Source of the DNA: Deltaproteobacteria bacterium
GTDB lineage: Bacteria; Myxococcota_A; UBA9160; UBA4427
Direction of reading: 5' to 3'
DNA: 64,000 nt
NCBI GenBank assembly: GCA_016713665.1
Contig: JADJOR010000001.1
Location: 248,001 to 312,000 of the forward strand
The position numbers were made by a program, and so were the translations under genes. Below, one piece after another: positions 8,143-16,836 of the stretch (position 1 is the stretch's first letter; each line of letters starts with the position of its first letter). Under the pieces are notes generated by a model. That model had not been told where the DNA came from. It saw nothing but the letters and a program-made list of their open reading frames with translations, and ran no database searches.

Positions 8143-9927
8143 TTACACCCGCGCGGCCGAGCCATGTCGGCGGATCGTCTCGGCGATCAGGCTCCGCAGG
8201 AACGTGCCGTGCAGGGGCTTGCGCGCGAGCGGGAAGCCCGCCTCACGGACGCCGTCGAGCTCGGCGCCATCGAGATCGCCCGTGAGGACGATCGCCGGGA
8301 CGTCGAGGCCGCTCGCCTTGCGAACGCGGGCGATCGCATCGAGGCCGTTCTCGCCTCCGCGCAGACGATAGTCGCTGAGGATCAGATCGGGCGTGCGCAG
8401 ATGGGATGCGAGCGCCTCGACCGCCTCGAGTCCGCCCCCGGCGCAGAGTGCGTGACAGCCCCAGGCCTCGAGCACGATCTCCATCGACTCGCGGATCGCC
8501 TGCTCGTCGTCGATCACCACCACGAAGAGTCCGCGGACCGCCTCGGCGTCGGCCGCCGACTCCGCTTCGTCCGGTGTGCGCGCGATCAGCGGGTGCACGG
8601 AGGTCCGGGCCAGCGGCACGTCGATCGAGAAGACCGAGCCCACGCCGAGCGTGCTGCGGAGGGCGAGCGGATGACCGAGCAGGCCCGCGGTTCTCCGCAC
8701 GATCGCGAGGCCGATGCCGAGCCCCTTGCTGCGGTCGCGTTCGGGATTCCCGATCTGGAAGAACTCCTCGAAGATGCGGTCCTGGAGCTCGGGGGCGATG
8801 CCTTCGCCGGTGTCGGCGACCTCGAGGCGCGCGATCCGACCCTCGATCGTCGCGCGCAACGTCACGCGGCCCTGATCCGTGTACTTGATCGCGTTGTCGA
8901 TCAGATTGCCGAGGATGCGCTCGAGCAGGACGGGGTCCGTCTCGAGTCGCCGGTCGACGCCCTCGAAGCAGAGGACGAGGCCCTTGCGCTCGGCGAGCGG
9001 CTCGTACCTCGCCTGGAGCGAGCTCGCGATCCGGCGGAGCGAGACGACCTCCCGGGTGACTTGGACGCTGCCCGCGTCGAGTTGCGAGACGTCGAGCAGG
9101 CCATCGAAGAGCGACTCCATCGCTCGCGTCGCCTGATGAATGCGTTCGGTCAGTCCGCGTGCACCGCCCGGCGGCAGCTCTTCGCGCAGGATGTCGACGA
9201 GCAGGCCGACGGTCTGCATCGGCTGGCGCAGGTCGTGGCTCGCGGCGGCGAGGAATCGGGTCTTCGAAGCGTTGGCCTCGATCGCGGTCGCCCGTTCCTC
9301 GTCGAGCCGGCGCATCAAGAGCGCGTTCTCGCGTCGCTGGAGGAAGTCCTGGCGGCTGAAGCGCTCGAGCAGGTAGCTCGTCAACAGACCGCTCCAGACG
9401 AACCATCCGAGGAAATAGCCGGCGTTCTGGAGCGCCGGCAGGGGAAACTCCATCACGACGGCCGCGACGAAGAGATAGAGCAGCACCCCGGCGTTGCTGA
9501 CGACCAGCGCATGCACGAAGCGCAGCTTGAAGGCTGCGAACGCGAACATCAAGACGAGCTGGATGCCGGGAAAGATGTGGGTCTGCGCGGTATCCCCGGG
9601 CAGGATCGGCATCATCGCGACGAGTCCGCCGAGGGCGGTTGCGAGCGCCAGGGCGACCCCGAGCTGCCACCAGGGCTGCAGGCGGCGGCTGAAGGTCGAA
9701 GCGACGACGAGCGCGATCACCGGCGAGATCACGCCGGCGCGGATCGCGAAGAGCCGTCCGGCGACTTCGGGAAAGAGCAGCTGATCCCAGTGGACGAAGG
9801 CCAGCGTCACCCCGATCGCGAGCAAGAGCGTCACTCGAACGAAGCGCAGCGAGCGCGCCGTGTAGTCCGCGAAGAACTCGCGCTCGAGCTCGGAATCGGG
9901 CTCGAAGGACAGGGTGAAGGGGTTCAT
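8143..9927 (-). CDS. Hybrid sensor histidine kinase/response regulator
   Basis: This is a 594-residue membrane sensor kinase and the full-length paralogue of the kinase at 4472-7204. The N-terminus (MNPFTLSFEPDSELEREF) leads into about six transmembrane segments, a short coiled linker (ERFSRQDFLQRREN), then HisKA with SHDLRQP (~231), HATPase motifs NAIKYT, DTGEGIAP and GLGIGLAIVRRT, and a C-terminal receiver with VIDDEQAI and LILSDYR. It ends normally soon after the receiver. It has no periplasmic sensor domain, so the signal is probably membrane or intracellular. It converges on the LuxR-type regulator with a 31-bp gap. No clear ribosome-binding site precedes the ATG. A 24-bp element shared with the 13.4-kb intergenic region lies about 60 bp upstream. 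Confidence 0.9.
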   Translation of the reverse strand: MNPFTLSFEPDSELEREFFADYTARSLRFVRVTLLLAIGVTLAFVHWDQLLFPEVAGRLFAIRAGVISPVIALVVASTFSRRLQPWWQLGVALALATALGGLVAMMPILPGDTAQTHIFPGIQLVLMFAFAAFKLRFVHALVVSNAGVLLYLFVAAVVMEFPLPALQNAGYFLGWFVWSGLLTSYLLERFSRQDFLQRRENALLMRRLDEERATAIEANASKTRFLAAASHDLRQPMQTVGLLVDILREELPPGGARGLTERIHQATRAMESLFDGLLDVSQLDAGSVQVTREVVSLRRIASSLQARYEPLAERKGLVLCFEGVDRRLETDPVLLERILGNLIDNAIKYTDQGRVTLRATIEGRIARLEVADTGEGIAPELQDRIFEEFFQIGNPERDRSKGLGIGLAIVRRTAGLLGHPLALRSTLGVGSVFSIDVPLARTSVHPLIARTPDEAESAADAEAVRGLFVVVIDDEQAIRESMEIVLEAWGCHALCAGGGLEAVEALASHLRTPDLILSDYRLRGGENGLDAIARVRKASGLDVPAIVLTGDLDGAELDGVREAGFPLARKPLHGTFLRSLIAETIRRHGSAARV

Positions 9928-9985
9928 CGAGGGGTCCGCCGGCGGGCTGCAGTCGGGAGGGAAGCACGAGGGCAAGCCGGACGGA

Positions 9986-10009
9986 ATAGGCCAATTGGGC
10001 AATGGCGGG
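9986..10009. repeat. Copy 1 of a 24-bp element shared with 13452-13475
   Basis: On the minus strand it begins CCCGCCATTGCCCA and ends TTGGCCTAT. It differs from the copy at 13452-13475 at one position only. It lies about 60 bp upstream of the minus-strand kinase and directly before the decayed FG-GAP fragment on the plus strand. Weaker similarity (AAGCA, GGGCAAGC) extends to the left. It could be an operator or a leftover of a duplication. Confidence 0.55.
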
Positions 10010-10365
10010 CGGATGATCCGTCGTCCTTCGAGATCGCGATGCACGCGGACCATCCAGAAGGCCTCGGACGCGTCCGGCTCGAGACCGAGACGTGCCCGAT
10101 GGGTGCGGCATTCGGATCGCCGGGCTGCACGACGTCGCTCTCGCCCTCCTGGGTATCCCTGTCACCGGGCAATCTCTCGCCCGTCCTCGCCACGGACGCT
10201 TCGGGTCTCACGCCGGGGACGGCCTACCGCTGGCGATCGCGGGTCCTGCGCGCGCCTGCGAATGGTCCGATCCCGGCGAATCCCGACCATGGTCCGTGGC
10301 GGCGGCTGGCTGCCCGCACATCGGCGGCAGACAACGTGGTGGTGCCGGAGCCGGGCGTGGCGGAG
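10007..10365 (+). pseudogene. Remnant of a PEP-CTERM FG-GAP/fibronectin-type protein (C-terminal part)
   Basis: An open plus-strand stretch of ~119 codons reads like the C-terminal region of secreted FG-GAP PEP-CTERM proteins. Landmarks are MHADHPEGLGRVRLE, TCPMGAAFGS, GLTPGTAYRWRSRVL (a fibronectin-type strand), NPDHGPWRRL and then VVVPEPG. After VPEPG the expected hydrophobic helix and basic tail are missing, and the frame runs into unrelated sequence. There is no start codon context and no N-terminal half, so this is a gene fragment. It points toward the intact minus-strand FG-GAP gene, which may be its source family. Identification rests on remembered family patterns. Confidence 0.55.
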
Positions 10366-10482
10366 GCTTCGACGAGAACGGGCTCACGGTCCAGCCGGCG
10401 CTCCGGCGGGAGTCGAGCCCTGGGCAGTCGTTCGCGGTCGGCTCCGCGAGCGACCTCGCGCCGGGTGGGCGATCGCGTCGGG

Positions 10483-13350
10483 TCAGCCCCGACCCGATCG
10501 ACCTTGTCCCCGCCCCCGCCCGATCACGCCGAGCCATCCGAGCCCCGCGGCGAGCAGCCCAGCGAAAGTAGGCTCCGGCACGAGATAGGTCTGCACCGTC
10601 CCGTCGTATTCGCCGGCGACGACGTCGAGATCGCCGTCGCGGTCGAGGTCGGCGAACGCCGGGGTCGACCAGCGGCCGACGTCGACGCCGTTGAGCGGAT
10701 TGGGTGCGCCGAGACGCAACACGAAGGGAGCAGGAACCCGGCGCGTATTCTCGAGCCAGAAGAAGAAGCCCAGATCGGCTCCGAGGACGACGTCGAGATC
10801 GCCGTCCCGATCGGCATCGGCGAACGCAGGTGCGTGCTTGTAGGTCCCGATGAACCCGGGGAGCGGGTTGGCCGCACCGACGCGCTCGACGAACGCGGGG
10901 AGCCGACTCGTGCCGGTATTCTCGAAGTAGGCGACGTCGCTCGTCGAATCGCCGGCGAGCAGGTCGAGGTCGCCGTCCCGATCGAGGTCGCCGAGCGCCG
11001 GCGCCGCGCCGATGCCGAGGTCGATGCCCGAGAGCGGGTTCGACGCGCCGGTTCGGAGGACGAAGGCCGGCGTGACGGCGCTTCCCGTGTTCGCATAGTA
11101 GGAGAAGGCCCCGTCGTAGCTTCCGACCAGAAGATCGAGGTCGCCGTCGGCATCGAGATCGGCGAGGACCGGCGCGGCCCAGTACCCGACGTCTTCGCCT
11201 TCGAAGGGATTGGCGCTTCCGGTGCGCGCGACGAAGCGGGGCAGGGTCGGGAGGCCGGTGTTCTCGTGGAAGAAGAGCCGGCCGAGCTCGTCGCCGACGA
11301 TCAGGTCGAGGTCGCCATCGGCGTCGAGATCGCCGAGCGTCGGCACCGAGAGCTGACCAGGGTCCGCATCACGCAAGGGGTCCGCCGACGCCGGGACCGC
11401 GGTCGTGCGCAGCACGGCCGAGCCGTTCTCGTAGAAGCGCAGCCCGCCGCTCTCCTCGCCGGAGACGAGATCGACGTCGCCGTCGCCGTCGAGGTCCGCG
11501 AGAGCCGGGGCGCTGTAGGCGCCCTGATCGGGGATCGGGAACGAGAAGGGGGGTTCGCCATCCGGGAGCAGCGCGAACAGCGGACTTCCCGGATTGCCGC
11601 GATTCTCGCGGTAGGCGAAGGCCGAGCCCTCGCCCTGGCCGCTCGCGAGGTCGAGATCGCCATCACCGTCAAAGTCGACGAGGTCGGGGACCGAGTCGTA
11701 GCCCGAGGTCTGGCCGTCGAGGAGATTGGCGGCGCCGGTCCGGCGGAAGAAGGCCGGGCTCGCGGCGGTGCCCGTATTCTCGAAGTAGGCGAAGCCTTCG
11801 AGCTGCGATCCCGAGACGAGATCGAGATCTCCGTCGGCATCGAGGTCGCCGAGGGTCGGCGTCGAGCGGTCGCCGGCATCGCGCCCGTCGAGGGGATTCG
11901 TGGTGCCGAGGCGCTGGACGAAGGCAGGGCTCGACGGCGTGCCGGTATTCGCGAAGTAGACGAAGCGGCCGAGGCTCTCGCCGCAGACGACGTCGAGATC
12001 GCCGTCGCCGTCGAGGTCGGCGGCGGTCGGCGTCGCGTTGTTCCCCGCATCGAAGCCGGCGAGGGGATTCGCGGCGCCCGTGCGCTGGACGAAGGCGGGA
12101 TTCGCGCGGCTGCCCGTGTTCTGGAGATAGGCGATCGACCCGTCGGCGGCGCCGACGAGCAGATCGGGGTCGCCGTCGGCGTCGAGGTCGGCGAGGGCGG
12201 GCTTCGAATAACCGGGGACGGAGAATGCGGCGAGGGGATTGGCGGTCGACGTGCGCGGGATCAAGGTCAGGGAATGATTCCGGATCCAGGCGAAGGTCCC
12301 GAGGTCGGTTCCCGCGACGAGATCGGGATCGCCGTCTTCGTCGACGTCGGCGAAGGTGGGCGCGGCGCTGCTTCCGACGTCGCGGCCGTCGAAGGGATTC
12401 GCGGCGCCGGTTCGGGGCGTGAGGGACGGCGTGCGCGGGCCGCCCGTGTTTTCGAAGAACAGGAGGGTGCCGTCGGCGACGCCGATCACGAGATCGAGGT
12501 CGGTGTCCTCGTCGACGTCGACGAGGCTTGGGGCAGCGCCCGGGGCGCTCGCCAGGGATGCGAACGGGTTCTGCGCGCCGACGCGCGCGATGAATGCGGG
12601 CGCGACCGCGCTGCCCGTGTTCTCGAAGTAGAAGAGCGCGCCGGCGTCGGTGCCGGCGACGAGGTCGAGGTCGCCGTCGGCGTCGAGGTCGCCGAGGCTC
12701 GGCCTCGATTGGCTGCCGAGGGCGACGCCGTGCCAGGGATTGGCGGCGCCCGTTTGCCGGATGAAGCTCGTGAACTGGGCATGGCCGATGTTCTCGAGCA
12801 GATGGAGGGCGCCTGAAGCATCGCCCGCGATCAGGTCGGGATCGCCATCGCGGTCGAGATCGACGGCCACGGGTGTCGGGGCCACGAGGCCCGGGAAGGT
12901 GAACAAGAACGGGGTAGCAAAGAAGGAGGGTGTCGAGGACGAGCTGGTGTTGGTGTAGACGAGGATTTCGCCGACGGCGCTTCCGACCACGAGATCGAGG
13001 TCGCCGTCCCCGCCGAAGTCGGCGAACGTCGGCGAGACCAGGGTCCCCGCGTCGATTCCATCGAGCGGATTCGCCGAGCCGCTCAGCGTCTCGAAGTAGC
13101 CGAGGGGTCCCGCCGCGGCGACGGGCGCGGTCGCGCCGCCGAGCCCGACGAGCGCGGCGGCCAGGGCGGCGCTCCGGGCGAGCTGCTGCGTGCACCAGCG
13201 CAGGAATCCGGGATCCCGTCGATGGCGCTTGACGAAGCGGCGGGCGGCGAAGCGGGCGTCCGCGCGGGCGAGGTCGGTCGTCGCGCGCAGGGCGCCGACG
13301 AGGGCGCGTTCGCAGGTGCGGGCAACGGAGGATTTCGGAGGACGGTGCAT
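10483..13350 (-). CDS. Secreted FG-GAP/VCBS repeat protein with PEP-CTERM sorting signal
   Basis: This is a 955-residue exported surface protein. After a ~50-residue basic leader comes a signal segment (ARSAALAAALVGLGGATAPV) ending near residue 80. Then 15 repeats of about 55-60 residues follow, each with a calcium-loop core such as DLDADGDLDLVVG, an aromatic FYFENTG-type strand, and a linker like RTGAANPLDG. One repeat has DEDTDLD in the loop. The C-terminus has VPEP, a hydrophobic helix (FAGLLAAGLGWLGVIG) and an Arg-rich tail, which is the PEP-CTERM signal cut by exosortase. Such propellers are Ca-binding adhesins or extracellular matrix proteins. It is divergent from the PQQ dehydrogenase at 13582. 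Confidence 0.88.
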   Translation of the reverse strand: MHRPPKSSVARTCERALVGALRATTDLARADARFAARRFVKRHRRDPGFLRWCTQQLARSAALAAALVGLGGATAPVAAAGPLGYFETLSGSANPLDGIDAGTLVSPTFADFGGDGDLDLVVGSAVGEILVYTNTSSSSTPSFFATPFLFTFPGLVAPTPVAVDLDRDGDPDLIAGDASGALHLLENIGHAQFTSFIRQTGAANPWHGVALGSQSRPSLGDLDADGDLDLVAGTDAGALFYFENTGSAVAPAFIARVGAQNPFASLASAPGAAPSLVDVDEDTDLDLVIGVADGTLLFFENTGGPRTPSLTPRTGAANPFDGRDVGSSAAPTFADVDEDGDPDLVAGTDLGTFAWIRNHSLTLIPRTSTANPLAAFSVPGYSKPALADLDADGDPDLLVGAADGSIAYLQNTGSRANPAFVQRTGAANPLAGFDAGNNATPTAADLDGDGDLDVVCGESLGRFVYFANTGTPSSPAFVQRLGTTNPLDGRDAGDRSTPTLGDLDADGDLDLVSGSQLEGFAYFENTGTAASPAFFRRTGAANLLDGQTSGYDSVPDLVDFDGDGDLDLASGQGEGSAFAYRENRGNPGSPLFALLPDGEPPFSFPIPDQGAYSAPALADLDGDGDVDLVSGEESGGLRFYENGSAVLRTTAVPASADPLRDADPGQLSVPTLGDLDADGDLDLIVGDELGRLFFHENTGLPTLPRFVARTGSANPFEGEDVGYWAAPVLADLDADGDLDLLVGSYDGAFSYYANTGSAVTPAFVLRTGASNPLSGIDLGIGAAPALGDLDRDGDLDLLAGDSTSDVAYFENTGTSRLPAFVERVGAANPLPGFIGTYKHAPAFADADRDGDLDVVLGADLGFFFWLENTRRVPAPFVLRLGAPNPLNGVDVGRWSTPAFADLDRDGDLDVVAGEYDGTVQTYLVPEPTFAGLLAAGLGWLGVIGRGRGQGRSGRG

Positions 13351-13451
13351 GGTCGACCTGGAGTTCTACGGAGGCCGTCGGATCGGCCGGGTCTCACCGT
13401 GCCCCCGGCGCGGAGAACACCCGAGCGGAAGGGTCGGCACTTCCCGAGGAC

Positions 13452-13475
13452 CCCGCCATTGCCCATTTGGCCTAT
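13452..13475. repeat. Copy 2 of the 24-bp element shared with 9986-10009
   Basis: The plus strand starts CCCGCCATTGCCCA and ends TTGGCCTAT, with one mismatch to the other copy. It lies in the 231-bp divergent region between the FG-GAP gene and the PQQ dehydrogenase. Two further TGCCCA heptamer-like sites follow at 13493-13499 and 13521-13526, so this may be a multi-site operator. Confidence 0.55.
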
Positions 13476-13581
13476 CTGGCCGGATGGCGAGCTTGCCCAG
13501 CTGCTTGCTCTGGGAGAATCTGCCCATCGCGGCCCCCTGGCCCTGTGCTGATCGCGAGAGATCGCGACGAGAAGGAGAAGG

Positions 13582-15525
13582 ATGAGAGTCCTCGCCCGAG
13601 CCTGCCGGATCGGTTTCGCCATCACGTCGAGCTTCATCGCCTCGGCCGTCTTCGCCTCCGAGATGCCCGCCGTCGACGCCGAGTCGGCCGCCGCCGCCGA
13701 GCGCGGAGAGCCCCTTTATGCCGAGCGCTGCGCGAGCTGCCACGATCAGCCGACCGGGCGCACGCCCCACCGCGAGGCGCTGCTCTTCCGGAACCCCGAC
13801 GCGATCGTGCGCGCCCTCGAGCGCGGCCCGATGCGGCCGATGGCTGCGGGCCTGGGCGATGCGGACCGTGCCGCGATCGCGGCCTACCTGACGGGTCGGC
13901 TGCCGCGCCCGCAGCCCGTGCCGAAGCCGAATCAGTGCCCGCGAACCGGCGGACTCTTCGCGCCGAAGCTTCCGGCGGTCGCAGCGGGGGACTGGCCCGA
14001 TCTCGGTCGCGACCTCGCGAATACGCGCTTTGCCCCGAACGCGGGGATCGAAGCGAGCAACGTCGCGCGCCTGAGTCTCGCCTGGGCCTATTCGATCCCG
14101 AGCGGCGCCGCCGGACCGGTCTCCGTCGCCGGCGACCGCGTCTACCTCGCGACCGGGACCGGCGACGTCGTCGCCCTCGATGCGAAGAGCGGGTGCACCC
14201 TCTGGACCCACGCGACCGATCGCCTCGTGCGCTCGGTCTCCGTCGCGACGCTCTCGAACGGCCGCGGGATCGTCGTCTTCGGCGACGGCCGTGCCTTCGT
14301 GACGGCCCTCGACGCCCGCAACGGGCGCCGGCTCTGGTCGACCGCGGTCGACGACCACGCGCTCACGAAGGTCACGGCGGCGCCGAGCGTGTTTGGCGAC
14401 CGCGTCTACGTCGCGATGTCGTCGATCGAGGATCCGCTGCAGCATTTCCCCGACTACCCCTGCTGCACCTCCCGCGGCAGCGTCGCCGCCCTCGACGCGA
14501 AGAGCGGGAAGCTCCTCTGGAAGCAGTTCACGATCCGTGACGCGCCGCGCTCCGCAGCGGACATCGAGGCCGCGGGGGGCGCGCCGACGCGGCCGCCGCA
14601 TCAGCTCGCCGCGGGGGCCGAGCCGGGCCCGCTCCCGGCGATCGCGCCGTCCACCGATCCGCCGGCGCGCTTCCTGCCGGCGGGCGGCGCCCTCTTCTCG
14701 CCGCTGACCCTCGATGCGAAGCGCGGCGTCGTCTACGCCGCGACCGGGGCCTCCTACGACGATGGCTACTGGCCCGACGCCCAGTCGGTCGTCGCCTACG
14801 ATATGAAGACCGGCGAGCGGCGCTGGGCGCGCATGTTCAAGACGCCCGAGCAGGTCGCGGCCTGTCGCCGGACGGAGAAGGAGAGCGACTGCCGCAACAA
14901 CTACGACTTCGCGGCGCCGGTCGTGCTGCATGCGCTCCCGGACGGCCGCGACGTCCTGCTCGCCGCGCAGAAGAACGGCGAGGCCCATGGCCTCGATCCC
15001 GATGCCGGCGGCGCCATCCTCTGGACTGCGCGTTATTCGAAGGGCACCGACCTCGGCGGCCTGATGTACGGCATGGCCGTCGCCGACGGGCTCGCCTTCC
15101 TCCCGATCTCCGACACGTCGAACCACTTCGTGCAGCCCCCGGGCCTGCCCGGCGGCATGGCCGCCCTCGATCCGGCGGATGGCGTGATCCGTTGGAAGCG
15201 GGCGGCGGAGGCGCCGGTCTGCGCGTGGTCGGACGGGCCGTGTCTGTCGGGGAGCATCTCGGCGGCGACGGCGGTGCCGGGCGTCGTCTTCCATGCCTCG
15301 GGCGACGGCTGGCTCCGCGCGCGGCGCACGGCAGATGGCGAGGTCCTCTGGCGCTTCGACACGGGGCGGGCCTTCGACGCGGTCAACGGCGTGCCGGCGC
15401 GGGGCGGGCAGCTCCACGGCTGGGCGATCGCGGCCGGCGGTGGTCGGCTCTACGTCGTCTCGGGGGCGAGCTCCCAGGGTCGGCCCGGCAATGCGCTGCT
15501 CGTCTTCGAGGTGGCCGCGCCATGA
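13582..15525 (+). CDS. PQQ-dependent alcohol dehydrogenase with N-terminal cytochrome c domain (polyvinyl-alcohol-dehydrogenase-like)
   Basis: This is a 647-residue periplasmic quinohaemoprotein that should oxidise alcohols and pass electrons to its haem. AAGGAGAAGG precedes the ATG. The signal peptide ends near ASAVFA (~25). A single CASCH haem motif (residues 50-54) and a later Met-containing PMRPMA give a cytochrome c domain of about 100 residues. The rest is a PQQ beta-propeller with repeats such as VVALDAKSGCTLW, VTALDARNGRRLW and VAALDAKSGKLLW. A vicinal Cys pair (DYPCCTSRG, ~294-295) is the kind of disulfide that sits on PQQ. Domain order matches PVA dehydrogenase (cytochrome first) rather than type II alcohol dehydrogenases. 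The stop overlaps the trxC start (ATGA). Confidence 0.88.
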   Translation: MRVLARACRIGFAITSSFIASAVFASEMPAVDAESAAAAERGEPLYAERCASCHDQPTGRTPHREALLFRNPDAIVRALERGPMRPMAAGLGDADRAAIAAYLTGRLPRPQPVPKPNQCPRTGGLFAPKLPAVAAGDWPDLGRDLANTRFAPNAGIEASNVARLSLAWAYSIPSGAAGPVSVAGDRVYLATGTGDVVALDAKSGCTLWTHATDRLVRSVSVATLSNGRGIVVFGDGRAFVTALDARNGRRLWSTAVDDHALTKVTAAPSVFGDRVYVAMSSIEDPLQHFPDYPCCTSRGSVAALDAKSGKLLWKQFTIRDAPRSAADIEAAGGAPTRPPHQLAAGAEPGPLPAIAPSTDPPARFLPAGGALFSPLTLDAKRGVVYAATGASYDDGYWPDAQSVVAYDMKTGERRWARMFKTPEQVAACRRTEKESDCRNNYDFAAPVVLHALPDGRDVLLAAQKNGEAHGLDPDAGGAILWTARYSKGTDLGGLMYGMAVADGLAFLPISDTSNHFVQPPGLPGGMAALDPADGVIRWKRAAEAPVCAWSDGPCLSGSISAATAVPGVVFHASGDGWLRARRTADGEVLWRFDTGRAFDAVNGVPARGGQLHGWAIAAGGGRLYVVSGASSQGRPGNALLVFEVAAP

Positions 15526-15998
15526 GCGCGACCGGATCCGGGGCCGGGATGGAGAGCGGAAGCGCGAGCGTCGTGCGGACCTGCGCCGGCTGCGGGAAGG
15601 GCAATCGGATTCCCGCCGCGCGGCTGCTCGATGCGGCGCGCTGTGGCGCCTGCAAGACCGGGCTCCCGCCGGTTGCCGAGCCGATCGCCGTCGATCGCGC
15701 GCTCTTCGAGGCGATCGTAGGGGGCGTCGACGTCCCGATCCTGGTCGACTTCTGGGCGACCTGGTGTGGGCCGTGTCGTCAGGCGGCGCCTGAAGTCGCG
15801 AAGACGGCGGCGGCGCTCGCGGGACGCGCGTTGGTCCTGAAGGTCGATACGGATGCGGAGACACAGCTGGCCCAGACCTGGCAGATCCGGAGCATTCCGC
15901 ACTTCATCGTATTTCGAGGTGGGCAGCCGCGCTTTGCGCAGTCGGGGCTCGTCGATGCGCGCACGATGACGGGCTGGCTCGAGCAGGCGGGCGCCTGA
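15522..15998 (+). CDS. trxC: Thioredoxin 2 (zinc-finger thioredoxin)
   Basis: This is a 158-residue cytoplasmic disulfide reductase of the TrxC type. The N-terminus holds a zinc ribbon with two Cys pairs: CAGCGKGNRIP near residue 20 and CGACK near 43. The thioredoxin fold has the active site WCGPC at about 81-85 and the cis-Pro loop in SIPHFIVF. The ATG is inside the stop of the PQQ dehydrogenase (ATGA), so the two are translationally coupled. The coupling to an enzyme with a key disulfide is suggestive, but TrxC is cytoplasmic and the dehydrogenase periplasmic. An alternative reading is a shared stress response with the convergent peroxiredoxin. Confidence 0.92.
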   Translation: MSATGSGAGMESGSASVVRTCAGCGKGNRIPAARLLDAARCGACKTGLPPVAEPIAVDRALFEAIVGGVDVPILVDFWATWCGPCRQAAPEVAKTAAALAGRALVLKVDTDAETQLAQTWQIRSIPHFIVFRGGQPRFAQSGLVDARTMTGWLEQAGA

Positions 15999-16010
15999 GT
16001 TGGCGATGCG

Positions 16011-16048
16011 GGCCTGGCCCACGCGGAGAGATCCGCGTGGACCAGGCC
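16011..16048. terminator. Bidirectional hairpin terminator between trxC and peroxiredoxin
   Basis: A long hairpin pairs GGCCTGG-CCACGCGGA with TCCGCGTGG-CCAGGCC around a GAGA loop, with one mismatch. It sits between two convergent genes. There is no clear T-run on either side. Confidence 0.7.
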
Positions 16049-16073
16049 GAGCCTCGAGAGCGCAGGCCGAGCC

Positions 16074-16670
16074 CTAGAGCTTCGCCGCGTTCTCCTTGAG
16101 ATACGACGCGACGCCCTGCGGATTGGCCTTCATCGCGGTCTTGCCCTTCTGCCAGCCGACGGGGCAGACCTCGCCGTGCTCCTCGGTGTGCTGGAGCGCG
16201 TCGACGAGGCGCAGGGTCTCGTCGATCGAGCGGCCCAGCGGCAGGTCGTTGACGGTGACCTGGCGGACGGTGCCGGCCTTGTCGATCAGGAACGTGCCGC
16301 GCAGCGCCATGCCGCCCTCGAGCAGCACGCCGTAGGAGCGCGCGATGTCCTTGTTGACGTCGGCGACGAGCGGGTACTTGATCGCCCCGATGCCGCCCTG
16401 GTCGACGGGGGTGCTGCGCCAGGCGCGGTGGACGTGGGGCGAGTCGATCGAGCAGCCGATGACCTGGACGTTCCGCTTCTCGAACTCTGCGATGTGGTTC
16501 GAGAACCCGAGGATCTCGGTCGGGCAGACGAAGGTGAAGTCGAACGGGTAGAAGAAGAGCACGACGTACTTCTTGCCCTTGAAGCTCGAGAGCGTGAGCG
16601 GGGCGGTCGAGCCGTCGGGCATGACGGCCGAGGCCGTGAAGTCGGGAGCCGGTTTCTGGACGAGAGACAT
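16074..16670 (-). CDS. Typical 2-Cys peroxiredoxin (AhpC/Prx1 family)
   Basis: This is a 198-residue thiol peroxidase that reduces H2O2 and organic peroxides. The peroxidatic Cys49 lies in DFTFVCPTE, and the resolving Cys169 in GEVCPVGW, which makes it a typical 2-Cys enzyme. GTFLIDKAGTVRQ and the YF-like C-terminal helix (VASYLKENAAKL) fit the Prx1/AhpC branch. GGAGG-like sequence lies just upstream of the ATG. It converges with trxC, which could supply its electrons. No OxyR-type site was recognised in the 166-bp upstream gap. Confidence 0.93.
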   Translation of the reverse strand: MSLVQKPAPDFTASAVMPDGSTAPLTLSSFKGKKYVVLFFYPFDFTFVCPTEILGFSNHIAEFEKRNVQVIGCSIDSPHVHRAWRSTPVDQGGIGAIKYPLVADVNKDIARSYGVLLEGGMALRGTFLIDKAGTVRQVTVNDLPLGRSIDETLRLVDALQHTEEHGEVCPVGWQKGKTAMKANPQGVASYLKENAAKL

Positions 16671-16836
16671 GGAGTTCCTCCGCAGGCCCGGGGGATCGAC
16701 CGGGCTGATTCGCCTGGGTCTTTAGCCTTCCGGCGCGGCCGGGTCCAGCGATGCGCGGCGGATCGCCCGGGAAAATGGAGGACCGATCCGCCGCCCGGGT
16801 CGGAGGCGGCTCAGGCTGGCCCGTCCCGGGCCCGGC

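Noticed and set aside
8164..12816. Plus-strand open frame of 1550 codons
   Set aside because: It lies antisense to the second hybrid kinase and the FG-GAP gene. It is open only because of GC-rich codon bias. Only the 10007-10365 part has family-like sequence.
10560..13080. Regularly spaced DNA repeats that could look like a CRISPR array or minisatellite
   Set aside because: The period (~165-180 bp) is the coding repeat of the FG-GAP protein. The copies differ and keep one reading frame.
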